From positions 148,608-212,607 of the forward strand of contig JBEVVR010000052.1 of the NCBI GenBank assembly GCA_040507035.1: a DNA stretch of 64,000 nt, in the 5' to 3' direction. Positions 45,055 to 56,908 of the stretch are shown piece by piece (the first letter of the stretch is position 1; every line of letters starts with the position of its first letter). The stretch is from Thiodiazotropha sp040507035 (GTDB taxonomy: Bacteria; Pseudomonadota; Gammaproteobacteria; Chromatiales; Chromatiaceae). The position numbers and the translations under genes are program-made. Under the pieces are notes generated by a model. The model did no database searches and was not told the origin of the DNA. It saw only the letters and a list, made by a program, of their open reading frames with translations.

Positions 45055-45401
45055 TACTCCTCACCCCAGCGCCAGGGATCATCACTCTCCCTCTTTTCGC
45101 CGCGGCTGGAGGCGCGCACCCTTTCCTTGCCTTTGCGTTTCAGCAGATCCAGCGGTCGTTGTACCCTTTCGGGAAAGAGAAGATCCAAACCCGGCAGCAT
45201 ATCCAACACACGCAGCAGGCGGATCATACTCGACATCTGCGCCGAGGCGCCCGACTCGATCCGTTCCACGGTGCGTTTGGCTATACCCGCCTGTTCGGCC
45301 ACAGTCGCCTGGGTCATCTGCAGCTCAAGACGTCGCTGTTGAATACGTTGCCCGATCTCTTGCAGAATCGTCTCATCCGAGAGTATTTCCGATAGTTTCA
45401 T
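45054..45401 (-). CDS. hipB: HipB-like XRE-family antitoxin / repressor
   Basis: A 115-residue protein with an XRE-type helix-turn-helix (about 15-70, LQMTQATVAEQAGIAKRTVERIESG) and a basic C-terminal tail ending in WRWGEE. By analogy with HipB it should neutralise HipA and repress its own operon. The ATG at 45401 is preferred over a GTG at 45410. Paired palindromes with TATCG/CGATA half-sites lie immediately upstream (45442-45545) and are its likely operators. Confidence 0.9.
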   Translation of the reverse strand: MKLSEILSDETILQEIGQRIQQRRLELQMTQATVAEQAGIAKRTVERIESGASAQMSSMIRLLRVLDMLPGLDLLFPERVQRPLDLLKRKGKERVRASSRGEKRESDDPWRWGEE

Positions 45402-45441
45402 ACTCGTCACTAATTACGACTAAATCCTAAATATAGATAGT

Positions 45442-45545
45442 TATCGTTAATTATAACGATATCTACACAACAATTGCACACAAAACCACAAAAATGGCGA
45501 TTTATCCCATATAATAGCTGTTATATCGTCATATATGGCGATATA
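45442..45545 (-). promoter_or_regulatory. Two palindromic operators upstream of hipBA
   Basis: The first palindrome is TATCGTTA-ATTA-TAACGATA at 45442-45461, with perfect 8-bp arms. The second is TATATCG at 45522-45528 paired with CGATATA at 45539-45545, with perfect 7-bp arms. Both use a TATCG/CGATA core. The arrangement resembles the multiple operators of hipBA in E. coli, although the half-site sequence differs. The second site lies 52 bases before the rightward amidohydrolase gene and may affect it too. Binding by the HipB-like protein is inferred. Confidence 0.65.
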
Positions 45546-45597
45546 TAAAAAAAGAAATGGTCTCGTCTTTCACAGGATTGCCCTGTAGGCTAGCAGT

Positions 45598-46593
45598 ATG
45601 AGGACGGTCGATATTCATACCCATCTTCTCAACCCGCAAGTCTCTTTCGATCGCCTATATGACAGACTTGCGGTGCATTTTTTCAGCCGCAGCCTCGGTG
45701 TCGACCCCAAATCATTGAAGGCCAAGCCCTATCAGACCTATATCGAAACCATGGCCCGCTCTATCGCTGAATCGGACTATGTAGAGAAGAGCTGCCTGTT
45801 TGGCGTCGATGCCCGTTTCGATGAGCGGGGCAGGGAGATCGATCGTGACAAGACCGTCTGCGCCATGAGCGAGGACGTACTCGATGTTGCCGCCCGCTAT
45901 CCCGCACAATTCATCCCCTTCCTCTCGGTAAATCCACGAAGACCCAATGCCCTCGAGCTGATCGACGAACTGGTTGAGCGGGGCTGTCGAGGTGCCAAGT
46001 TCCTGCAAAACTACTGGGGCATAGACCTCAACAGCGAACAGCTGATCCCCTACTACGAAAAACTTAGACAGCATCAATTGCCGCTGATCGTCCATATCGG
46101 CAGCGAATACACCATCCACTCCTATGCAAGCTATGAACGGGTAGAGATGCTGGACCTGCCCCTGGGAACAGGGGTAACAGTAATCGCTGCCCACATGGGC
46201 TTGGGACGAGTCGAGCACAGGATGCGGGCCTGGAAAAACCTCAGTAAACAACCCCGGCACTTCGATGGCGACTACTTTAAATTACTGGAGATGCTGACCC
46301 AGTATCAGAATCTCTATGCCGACATTTCCGCAATCCTTGCACCTCTTCGTGCCCGGGCGTTACGCCACCTCTCGGAACAGAAACAGGTACACGAAAAGAT
46401 CCTCTTCGGCACCGATTATCCTGTACCCTTTAGCGTTCGTCTCAACAGCTTCGACCTGAACAGCGCAACCCGCAGACGGATCGCACAGGTTGAGAATCCT
46501 TTCGATCGCTACACAGCGGTAATTCTGGAATATTTTCCAGCCGACAGCGCCATTTATCGCAATTATCAAAAACTATTGCCGGTCAGACAATGA
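45598..46593 (+). CDS. Amidohydrolase (TIM-barrel metal-dependent hydrolase)
   Basis: A 331-residue protein of the amidohydrolase-2 type. The metal-binding motif VDIHTHL is at the N-terminus, followed by GAKFLQNYWG, LIVHIGSEYT and VIAAHMGLGR with further His ligands. The final catalytic Asp is in LFGTDYPVP. The set is consistent with a zinc-dependent hydrolase or decarboxylase. The substrate is unknown and no pathway genes are adjacent. It is transcribed divergently from hipBA across the palindromes, and convergently with the GAF-GGDEF gene. Confidence 0.85.
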   Translation: MRTVDIHTHLLNPQVSFDRLYDRLAVHFFSRSLGVDPKSLKAKPYQTYIETMARSIAESDYVEKSCLFGVDARFDERGREIDRDKTVCAMSEDVLDVAARYPAQFIPFLSVNPRRPNALELIDELVERGCRGAKFLQNYWGIDLNSEQLIPYYEKLRQHQLPLIVHIGSEYTIHSYASYERVEMLDLPLGTGVTVIAAHMGLGRVEHRMRAWKNLSKQPRHFDGDYFKLLEMLTQYQNLYADISAILAPLRARALRHLSEQKQVHEKILFGTDYPVPFSVRLNSFDLNSATRRRIAQVENPFDRYTAVILEYFPADSAIYRNYQKLLPVRQ

Positions 46594-46630
46594 ACACAGG
46601 CCCTGAATCTATGGTTAAACCGAATTACAG

Positions 46631-47623
46631 TTAACCACCCACATACTTCTCTACAACAGTTTGCTTTTGCTTTGTCTGTTTGGTCTGGTACATCAACATG
46701 TCACTCTCCTTCAGCAGCGCGTCGACCGTGGGATGCTTTTCGGGATCGAACTCCACGACACCATAGGAAAAAGAGATATCATATTCAAAGCCCAGATCAC
46801 TGCGTGTTTTAGTTAACAGCTGCTGATAGTGCTTGATCAGCTCTTCAGCTCTCCATTTATCCGCATTGCCAAGAAGCACCACAAACTCATCACCGCCGAG
46901 ACGGGCAATGATGTCCGAACTGCGAAATGTACTCTCCAGTTGTTGCGCGACATGAGCAAGCACACGATCACCTTCAGCGTGGCCATATCTGTCGTTGACT
47001 GGCTTGAAATTATCGAGATCTATGAACACCAGTGAGGCATCAATCCCCTCGCGGGCATAGAGATTGAGACTATGCTGCGCCAGCTGCATAAACCCCCGCC
47101 GGTTGGAAATATTGGTAAGCTCATCGATGGTTGCCATCTGCATGGCAGCCAGTTCATGTTCCACCATCGCAGCGAGATCCACCAATACCTCCAGATCATC
47201 ACTGCTGAAATCCCTCGGCTCCCGGTCGATGATGCAGAGGGTCCCCAGCTTGTGCCCATCAGGTGACCTGAGTGGACAACCGGCATAAAATCGTATTTTT
47301 GGATTATCCACAACCAGTGGATTGTCGGCGAAGCGCTCATCCTCAACTGCATTCGGAATCACAAAAACCTTATCCCCCAAAATCGCATGACCGCAGAAGG
47401 ATATATCACGGGGGGTTTCCCTGGCATTGAGACCTATACAGGACTTGAACCACTGACGGTTTTCATCGACAAGACTGACCAACGCGATGGGCACGCCGAA
47501 CAGCCTTTTCGCCATGCGCGCAAGGCGATCGAAACGCTCTTCCGCTGGCGTATCGAGAACATTGATCGATTGAAGTGACTCAAGACGAGAGCGCTCGTTC
47601 CGAGGTTTGTCGGGCTTCTGCAA
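46631..47623 (-). CDS. Diguanylate cyclase with N-terminal GAF domain
   Basis: A soluble 330-residue protein. The GAF domain (about 25-160) has the SLVDENRQWFKSCIGL and FCGHAIL motifs common in GAF-GGDEF proteins. The GGDEF domain (about 165-325) carries RLGGDEF at 241-247 with an RSSD I-site at 234-237, exactly five residues before GGDEF. Both synthesis of c-di-GMP and product inhibition are therefore expected. The GAF ligand is unknown; similar sequences lie in photoreceptor-like and redox-sensing proteins, but no chromophore Cys can be assigned. It is a single-gene unit transcribed leftward. Confidence 0.92.
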   Translation of the reverse strand: MQKPDKPRNERSRLESLQSINVLDTPAEERFDRLARMAKRLFGVPIALVSLVDENRQWFKSCIGLNARETPRDISFCGHAILGDKVFVIPNAVEDERFADNPLVVDNPKIRFYAGCPLRSPDGHKLGTLCIIDREPRDFSSDDLEVLVDLAAMVEHELAAMQMATIDELTNISNRRGFMQLAQHSLNLYAREGIDASLVFIDLDNFKPVNDRYGHAEGDRVLAHVAQQLESTFRSSDIIARLGGDEFVVLLGNADKWRAEELIKHYQQLLTKTRSDLGFEYDISFSYGVVEFDPEKHPTVDALLKESDMLMYQTKQTKQKQTVVEKYVGG

Positions 47624-48089
47624 AATTAACTCCTTATCACTAACTTGCAGTCATCCTTTCATATTTAACTGGGGCCTGTTGACACTAAATCCAATACTAG
47701 TCACAAAACTCGTTGAATTTTATAAATAACTCCTTTTAATTTTTTGGGGTAAATCTATCTGATGGATGCTTACAAGGGTGGGGCATGGCTATCCATGGTC
47801 AATGTCACAATTTTACCTGATTACCCACGAGTCTCAGCTGTGGTACCGGTAAGCGAATATTCCTCTATCCTGTAGTAATTTCTGCACCAGACTGGCATTC
47901 GGTGCATAATCCTGGACCGTCTCTGTGGACTTGGGTTGTCTAGGAAAGCGTTGGCCGCAGGGAAGCGGCCATCGAGCGCCCAGGGATGGGTCTACAGCGA
48001 CTTTTCTAGACAACCCAAGTCCACAGAGACAAATCTGTTTACATCGACAGCGGAATTAGTAGCTGAGTATTACGAGTAATCAGACAGGC
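47624..48089. other. Intergenic region carrying a palindromic mobile-type element
   Basis: A 466-base stretch without a gene. Its right part holds the 112-bp palindromic element at 47919-48030. The left part should contain the promoter of the GAF-GGDEF gene and shows no further structure that I can see. Confidence 0.6.
47919..48030. mobile_element. MITE-like palindromic element with 30-bp inverted termini
   Basis: The left terminus (47919-47948) and right terminus (48001-48030) are 30-bp inverted repeats with a single mismatch, beginning GTCTCTGTGGACTTGGG. The 52-bp centre contains its own hairpin, GGCCGC-AGGGAA-GCGGCC at 47955-47972. There is no coding capacity and no obvious target duplication. 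The form fits a miniature inverted-repeat element or a dispersed intergenic palindrome. Its number of genomic copies cannot be judged from this window; no second copy was seen here. Confidence 0.7.
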
Positions 48090-52391
<4,302 letters not shown>

Positions 52392-52497
52392 TTCACCATG
52401 ATAGCCCCTATTTTCTGGAAAGGTTTAGAATCCTATACTCGAAACAGTGTTATCGGTATAACCACTACAACAAAACAGTGGCGGAGGGATCCCTATC

Positions 52498-53499
52498 ATG
52501 ACAACCCTACTCATCGTTATCGCCATCATTGTCGCCATCCCGTTGATCTACCTCGCCATGCTGGATGGCAGCTTCAAGGTCAGGCGATCATTGGCCATCG
52601 CAGCCAGCCAAAAGAGCCTCTTCGACAAGATACGGGATTTCAGGAGTTGGTCGGACTGGAGCCCCTGGTTGATGCATGAGCCAGAGACCCTCCTCACCTT
52701 CTCCGATACGCCGGACCAGCTGGGGGGCTGGTATAGCTGGGATGGCAAAACCATCGGCGCCGGCAGACTGACCCATGAAAAATTTATCGGCGAAGAGCGG
52801 ATCGAACAGAGAATCGAATTCAAACGACCCTTCAAGTCGGTGTGCAGTGTCTGGTGGGAGTTCGAGCCCATCGATGAGAACACCACCCGAGTGCATTGGA
52901 ACATGGCCGGCAGCATGCCCTTTCTACTTCGCTTCATGGCAAAGAAGATGCCGGACTATATCAGCAAAGACTATGACACCGGTCTCTACATGCTGCGTGG
53001 CGAGTTGGAAACGGACGCGGAGGTCCCGCGCATCGCTTTTGAAGGTCCAGCCGAGTTACCTGACCAGAGCGCATTGACGATCCATTTCGAGGGCTATCTC
53101 GAGGCCCTGAAAACGGCAATGATGGAGGGCTTTCCCAAGCTCGGCAGCTACATCGACGAGCATCGGATATCGTCAACCGGCTGCCCTTTCACCATCTACC
53201 ACAAGGTCGACCTCAAGAGCATGCACTTCAACTGCGACATGGCGATACCGGTGGCCACTGATACCAGCTCCTCCGATTTCGAGATCAAATCCTACTCTGG
53301 AGGTCGCTACTACAAGACGACTTTGCAAGGCAGCTACGAGTTTCTTGAACTCGCCTGGTACCAGGCCTACGCCCACCTGCAGATGCAGAAGATAAAACCC
53401 CTGCATAGACAACCGTCGCGGGAAGTATATGAGAATGACCCAACAACGGTGAGTAACACTAACCAGATCGTGACTTCTATCTACATTCCGATCAAATAG
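52498..53499 (+). CDS. SRPBCC-family protein fused to a GyrI-like effector-binding domain
   Basis: A 333-residue protein with one N-terminal membrane helix (about 3-21). An SRPBCC/START-like ligand pocket follows (about 28-165, with FDKIRDFRSWSDWSPW). A second half (about 180-330) resembles the GyrI-like/AraC effector-binding fold (IHFEGYLEAL, then a C-terminal strand VTSIYIPIK). Both halves are hydrophobic-ligand pockets, so binding of a small amphipathic molecule at the membrane is plausible; no activity is predicted. A strong GGAGGGAT ribosome-binding site supports the start. A hairpin terminator follows at 53522. Confidence 0.82.
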   Translation: MTTLLIVIAIIVAIPLIYLAMLDGSFKVRRSLAIAASQKSLFDKIRDFRSWSDWSPWLMHEPETLLTFSDTPDQLGGWYSWDGKTIGAGRLTHEKFIGEERIEQRIEFKRPFKSVCSVWWEFEPIDENTTRVHWNMAGSMPFLLRFMAKKMPDYISKDYDTGLYMLRGELETDAEVPRIAFEGPAELPDQSALTIHFEGYLEALKTAMMEGFPKLGSYIDEHRISSTGCPFTIYHKVDLKSMHFNCDMAIPVATDTSSSDFEIKSYSGGRYYKTTLQGSYEFLELAWYQAYAHLQMQKIKPLHRQPSREVYENDPTTVSNTNQIVTSIYIPIK

Positions 53500-53521
53500 A
53501 TCCGCTTCCATCCATGGTAAT

Positions 53522-53543
53522 AGCCCGGCCGATGAGCCGGGCT
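53522..53543. terminator. Bidirectional hairpin between convergent genes
   Basis: A perfect 8-bp stem AGCCCGGC / GCCGGGCT with a six-base loop lies between the SRPBCC gene and the convergent VWA gene. The T-tract is weak on both strands, so termination may be inefficient or shared. Confidence 0.7.
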
Positions 53544-53589
53544 GTTGGTTAAACCCCTATCATCCAATACTGGAGACTAAAATCTCTGA

Positions 53590-54804
53590 TCAATAGGCAG
53601 GGGCCACCGCTTCATAGTGTATGCCACTGCGCGCCGCCTGATCCTTGATTGCGCTGTAGAGCGAATGGTCCAGCGAACCCTTTGCCCCGCCAGACTTCTC
53701 AACCTCCTGCCTGAGATACTCATCGCGCTTTGCCGACAGATCGCTGATCTGTTCCTGCAACACCTTTCGCTGTTCCGCCTTGTCGCTGATCAGACTGCTC
53801 TGTTCCTCGGGCGCCATGGCACGGATGGAGGCGGGCAGGTGCTCCTTTTTGATTGCATCCAACTCAATCCGGCCGCTTGTAACATCGTCGACCAGCTCGC
53901 TGTCGCCGTAGAGATTGGACCTACCGCTCTTCGACGCATTGAAGGTGGCGCGACGGGCGCGGGATGCCAGCGAGGCCGATTCGTGAAGCTTCTCCGCCGC
54001 CTCCTGTTTCCGGCGTTTTTCCTCCAACACATCTTCCGATCCATAATATAGGCGGGTCTCGTCAAGGCGCCTGGATAGTCTTGCCAACCTCTCATCGAAG
54101 GGAGTAGTAATCGCCACCGCATTGCCATCCTGTTCTACCTGGGCGTATTGACCCTGACCCGCCATGGCAATCTTGTTCCAAACTGCCCGGGTCGGCGGGC
54201 TGTTGCCGGCCTGGATGGTGTTGACCACTATCCCCTTCTGTTTTGCCAGTTCGAGGATCTGCGGATACTTCATCTCATCCTGGTAGTCCATGTGGGGCGG
54301 CGCGTCCCCAACCAGGAAAATGGTCCGATAGGCGTCCACTCCCTGGCTCCAGCTGATCTTGTGCACTGCGTCGGATAAGCCTTGGTTGACGCTCTCCGGA
54401 CCATCACCGCCCCCTGCGGCACGAAAATCCATCAAGCTTGCGTAGACCGAATCGAGATCCTTCGAGAGATCCACCACCCGGGTCACATAGTCATCACCGC
54501 GGTCCCGGTAGGCCACCAGGCCCATTTTGATCTCGGGGGCGGGATCTGCCTGGGCCATGGTGGTGGCAATGGACCAGATCTTCTCCTTTGAGGCCTGGAT
54601 CAACCCGCTCATACTGCCTGTGGTATCCAGCACAAACACCACCTCGACCTTCGGCATCCCCTGGGTAATGTCGGTCACAATCGGTAGCTGAACCGGATCG
54701 GGCTGTGCCATGTTGACCGCTCCAACCTCCTTCAGTGCGGGATAGAATGCGATGCCGCCCGCGGTTAGTGCGAACAGTGCCACTGCGATAATTTTCGATT
54801 TCAT
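53590..54804 (-). CDS. Exported VWA-domain protein of a Psp-like operon
   Basis: A 404-residue protein with an N-terminal signal or anchor (about 3-20). A von Willebrand factor A domain (about 50-240) has an intact MIDAS motif DTTGSMS, so divalent-metal-dependent protein binding is expected. The C-terminal 150 residues are charged, helical and probably coiled coil, ending in GIHYEAVAPAY. The start used gives the best spacing to GGAG; ATGs at 54807 and 54816 are alternatives. It is the last gene of a three-gene unit with a membrane protein and PspA, beginning 16 bases after the former. Confidence 0.87.
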   Translation of the reverse strand: MKSKIIAVALFALTAGGIAFYPALKEVGAVNMAQPDPVQLPIVTDITQGMPKVEVVFVLDTTGSMSGLIQASKEKIWSIATTMAQADPAPEIKMGLVAYRDRGDDYVTRVVDLSKDLDSVYASLMDFRAAGGGDGPESVNQGLSDAVHKISWSQGVDAYRTIFLVGDAPPHMDYQDEMKYPQILELAKQKGIVVNTIQAGNSPPTRAVWNKIAMAGQGQYAQVEQDGNAVAITTPFDERLARLSRRLDETRLYYGSEDVLEEKRRKQEAAEKLHESASLASRARRATFNASKSGRSNLYGDSELVDDVTSGRIELDAIKKEHLPASIRAMAPEEQSSLISDKAEQRKVLQEQISDLSAKRDEYLRQEVEKSGGAKGSLDHSLYSAIKDQAARSGIHYEAVAPAY

Positions 54805-54820
54805 CATCTTCTCCATTTAT

Positions 54821-55390
54821 CTAGTGAAGCGTGGACAACTTGGTGAGTGCGGCCTGCGCCGTGCCGTAGGCCTGCTGAAACTGATCATCCTCGCCCTGGT
54901 GGCTGCTACCCGGCTTGTTCGATCGCTTCCAGCTGTTGGGAATCGCAACGAACAGGGCCTGGATGAGGAAGAAACACCAGACACCGAGAAACAGACTGCC
55001 AGTCTGCAACATGGCCCAAACCGCGGCCGCCAGACCGAACAAGACCAGGCCAAAATCAAGCAGCGCGGAGATCAGACTTGAGTAGTAGTAGAGCGAGCGG
55101 ATCAACCAGATAAGCCCCAGATGAACCAACAGATAGAGTGGCAGACTCAAGCCCATCAACCAGATGAGCGCAGCACTTATCAGCCAGACGACTACGCTGC
55201 TGATCCGCCCGACCTTTTCACCACTTCGATGCAACAGGTAGAACAGATATAACAGTCCCGTGACCGCTATCACCATTCGCAGCACAAATCCACTATAGAA
55301 CAGTGTGGAGAATGCGGATGACAACACTCCCACGCTGATACTGGCTGCCAAGGCGACAACCACGCCCTCGAGGAAGCTTGGTCGTCTCAT
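54821..55390 (-). CDS. Multi-pass membrane protein of the Psp-like operon
   Basis: A 189-residue integral membrane protein with five or six hydrophobic helices in the first 150 residues and a polar C-terminal tail. I do not recognise a named family. Its ATG overlaps the pspA stop by four bases (ATGA), so it is translationally coupled to it, and it precedes the VWA gene. By position it could be the membrane partner that links PspA to the exported VWA protein; this is inference. Confidence 0.8.
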   Translation of the reverse strand: MRRPSFLEGVVVALAASISVGVLSSAFSTLFYSGFVLRMVIAVTGLLYLFYLLHRSGEKVGRISSVVVWLISAALIWLMGLSLPLYLLVHLGLIWLIRSLYYYSSLISALLDFGLVLFGLAAAVWAMLQTGSLFLGVWCFFLIQALFVAIPNSWKRSNKPGSSHQGEDDQFQQAYGTAQAALTKLSTLH

Positions 55391-55935
55391 GACCCTGCCC
55401 TCCTCTGCTGTTCTCGCAAGAAGGCAAGCTCGATGTCATCCTCAGTGACCGCGAAGCGATGCATAAAATCGGTCTCGCTCCAGGTTCCTTGCTGTGTCTC
55501 CGCGTTTTCCTGGCCTGCGAGCAACTCCGCCTTCTGCCGCATCGACTCGAGTCGGGATCTGTTCTCATCGATACGCTTGCCGAGGGCTTGATATGCCTCG
55601 CGTTGCTGCTGCTCCCTTTGCTGCAGAAATTCAGCGTAGCGTTGCGACTCCAACTTGCGTCTCAACAGATTGCGGGCCAATACCTCATTACCGCTATCGA
55701 AGCATAGGTCCAGCTCTTCGTTTACCGGCTTGAGCCGCTGTTCAAGATCGGCTTGGCGAGATTCAAGCTGTTTGATATCCAACCCAATCGCCTTATACCG
55801 CCGTTCATCCCCGGCCAAATCCTCCTCCATCTCGCGCACCGCCTGATTGAGCAGAATCTGAGGCTCTTCCATGCGATCGAGAACCGCATTGACATCGGCT
55901 CGGAACAACCGGGATACTCGTGTAATTAGTGCCAT
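55387..55935 (-). CDS. pspA: PspA/IM30-family membrane-stress protein
   Basis: A 182-residue, almost wholly alpha-helical coiled-coil protein of the PspA/IM30 (ESCRT-III-like) family. It opens with MALITRVSRLFRADVNAVLDRMEEP, the amphipathic membrane-binding helix and first hairpin, and has ILLNQAVREMEEDL. It is shorter than E. coli PspA (222) and lacks part of the C-terminal helices. PspA proteins coat and repair damaged inner membrane. The start at 55935 has an excellent AAGGAG site; the frame to 56058 upstream is not coding. No pspB, pspC or pspF is nearby; a two-component pair occupies the divergent position. Confidence 0.88.
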   Translation of the reverse strand: MALITRVSRLFRADVNAVLDRMEEPQILLNQAVREMEEDLAGDERRYKAIGLDIKQLESRQADLEQRLKPVNEELDLCFDSGNEVLARNLLRRKLESQRYAEFLQQREQQQREAYQALGKRIDENRSRLESMRQKAELLAGQENAETQQGTWSETDFMHRFAVTEDDIELAFLREQQRRAGS

Positions 55936-56028
55936 AACGTTCTCCTTACTGACTGAATCTCTATGACAGAGTCTAAGAAGGGATCGTCGTGGCGAGTAGA
56001 CAGATTTAGGTAAAACTGTGGATCGCAG

Positions 56029-56048
56029 ATTTACATAGAATTTACATA
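56029..56048. promoter_or_regulatory. Tandem direct repeat, likely OmpR-family response-regulator box
   Basis: The 9-mer ATTTACATA occurs twice, at 56029-56037 and 56040-56048, with an 11-bp period (one helical turn). OmpR/PhoB-type regulators bind such head-to-tail half-sites. It lies 94 bases before pspA and 158 before the response-regulator gene, so it could serve either promoter. The 9-mers are seen directly and the binding protein is inferred to be the adjacent regulator. Confidence 0.6.
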
Positions 56049-56205
56049 ACCAGCACAAAATCTTGTTAGGCTATCAATGGAGCCATAGTGTTTTGTCTGC
56101 CTTTGAGATTGGCGTTTATTCGCGTTCATTTGCGGACTATCAAACGTAGACGAAAATTTGCAGTTTGTTTTTTATTACAGCCTCAAGAGTAATGGGCATA
56201 TCAGC

Positions 56206-56907
56206 ATGAGCCAAAAACCACGTATCCTAATCGTTGAAGATGAAGAGGCGATTCGCGCCGGCCTGGTCGATGTCTTCGTCTATCACGGTTTCGAGGTCGA
56301 CAGCGCGGCGCAGGGCCCGATTGGATTACACAAGGCTTTGAGCGGCACATTTGACATGATCCTGCTCGATGTAATGCTACCTGGAATGAACGGCTTCGAT
56401 ATCTGTAACCAGGTACGGGAACAGGACAAGGATCAACCCATCATCATGCTGACCGCCAAGACCAGCGATGAGGACATTGTCCAGGGATTAACCCTGGGTG
56501 CTGACGATTATGTGGCGAAGCCATTTTCGGTGGCCCAGTTGGTACTTCGCGTACAAGCAGTACTGCGACGCTCCAAAAACAGTGATAGCGGCCAGCACCA
56601 CATCAACTTAGGTGATGTGGTGGAGATCGATATTCGCAACCTTTGCGGCGAGCGCCAGGGTCAACCCCTCACCTTTACCCGAAGAGAGATGGAGATAATC
56701 GAATATCTCTACCAGCATCGGCAACGCCCTGTACCTCGTGAGGAATTGCTCAACAAAGTCTGGGGCTATGCAAAAAACGCGGATATCGAAACCCGTACGG
56801 TGGATATACATATCGCCAAACTACGGCGTAAGATAGAGCCCAACACCGCTGACCCGCAATTCCTCACCACGGTGCGTGGAGCGGGCTACCGATTGCTGGT
56901 TGACTGA
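56206..56907 (+). CDS. OmpR-family response regulator
   Basis: A 233-residue two-domain regulator. The receiver domain (about 5-118) has VEDEE, phosphoacceptor D55 in LLDVMLPG and the Lys in AKPFS. A winged-helix DNA-binding domain follows (about 135-230) with TRREMEIIEYL, TVDIHIAKLRRKIE and TVRGAGYRL. The start at 56206 precedes the receiver fold directly; the frame extends to 56158 without family support. It overlaps nothing, and the kinase begins one base after its stop. Its divergence from the Psp-like operon across a tandem operator suggests control of that operon. Confidence 0.92.
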   Translation: MSQKPRILIVEDEEAIRAGLVDVFVYHGFEVDSAAQGPIGLHKALSGTFDMILLDVMLPGMNGFDICNQVREQDKDQPIIMLTAKTSDEDIVQGLTLGADDYVAKPFSVAQLVLRVQAVLRRSKNSDSGQHHINLGDVVEIDIRNLCGERQGQPLTFTRREMEIIEYLYQHRQRPVPREELLNKVWGYAKNADIETRTVDIHIAKLRRKIEPNTADPQFLTTVRGAGYRLLVD

Positions 56908-56908
56908 A

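Noticed and set aside
55936..56205. A sigma-54 promoter for pspA, as in the classical PspF-controlled system
   Set aside because: No GG-N10-GC element with the expected flanks was found; the tandem repeats point to an OmpR-type regulator instead.
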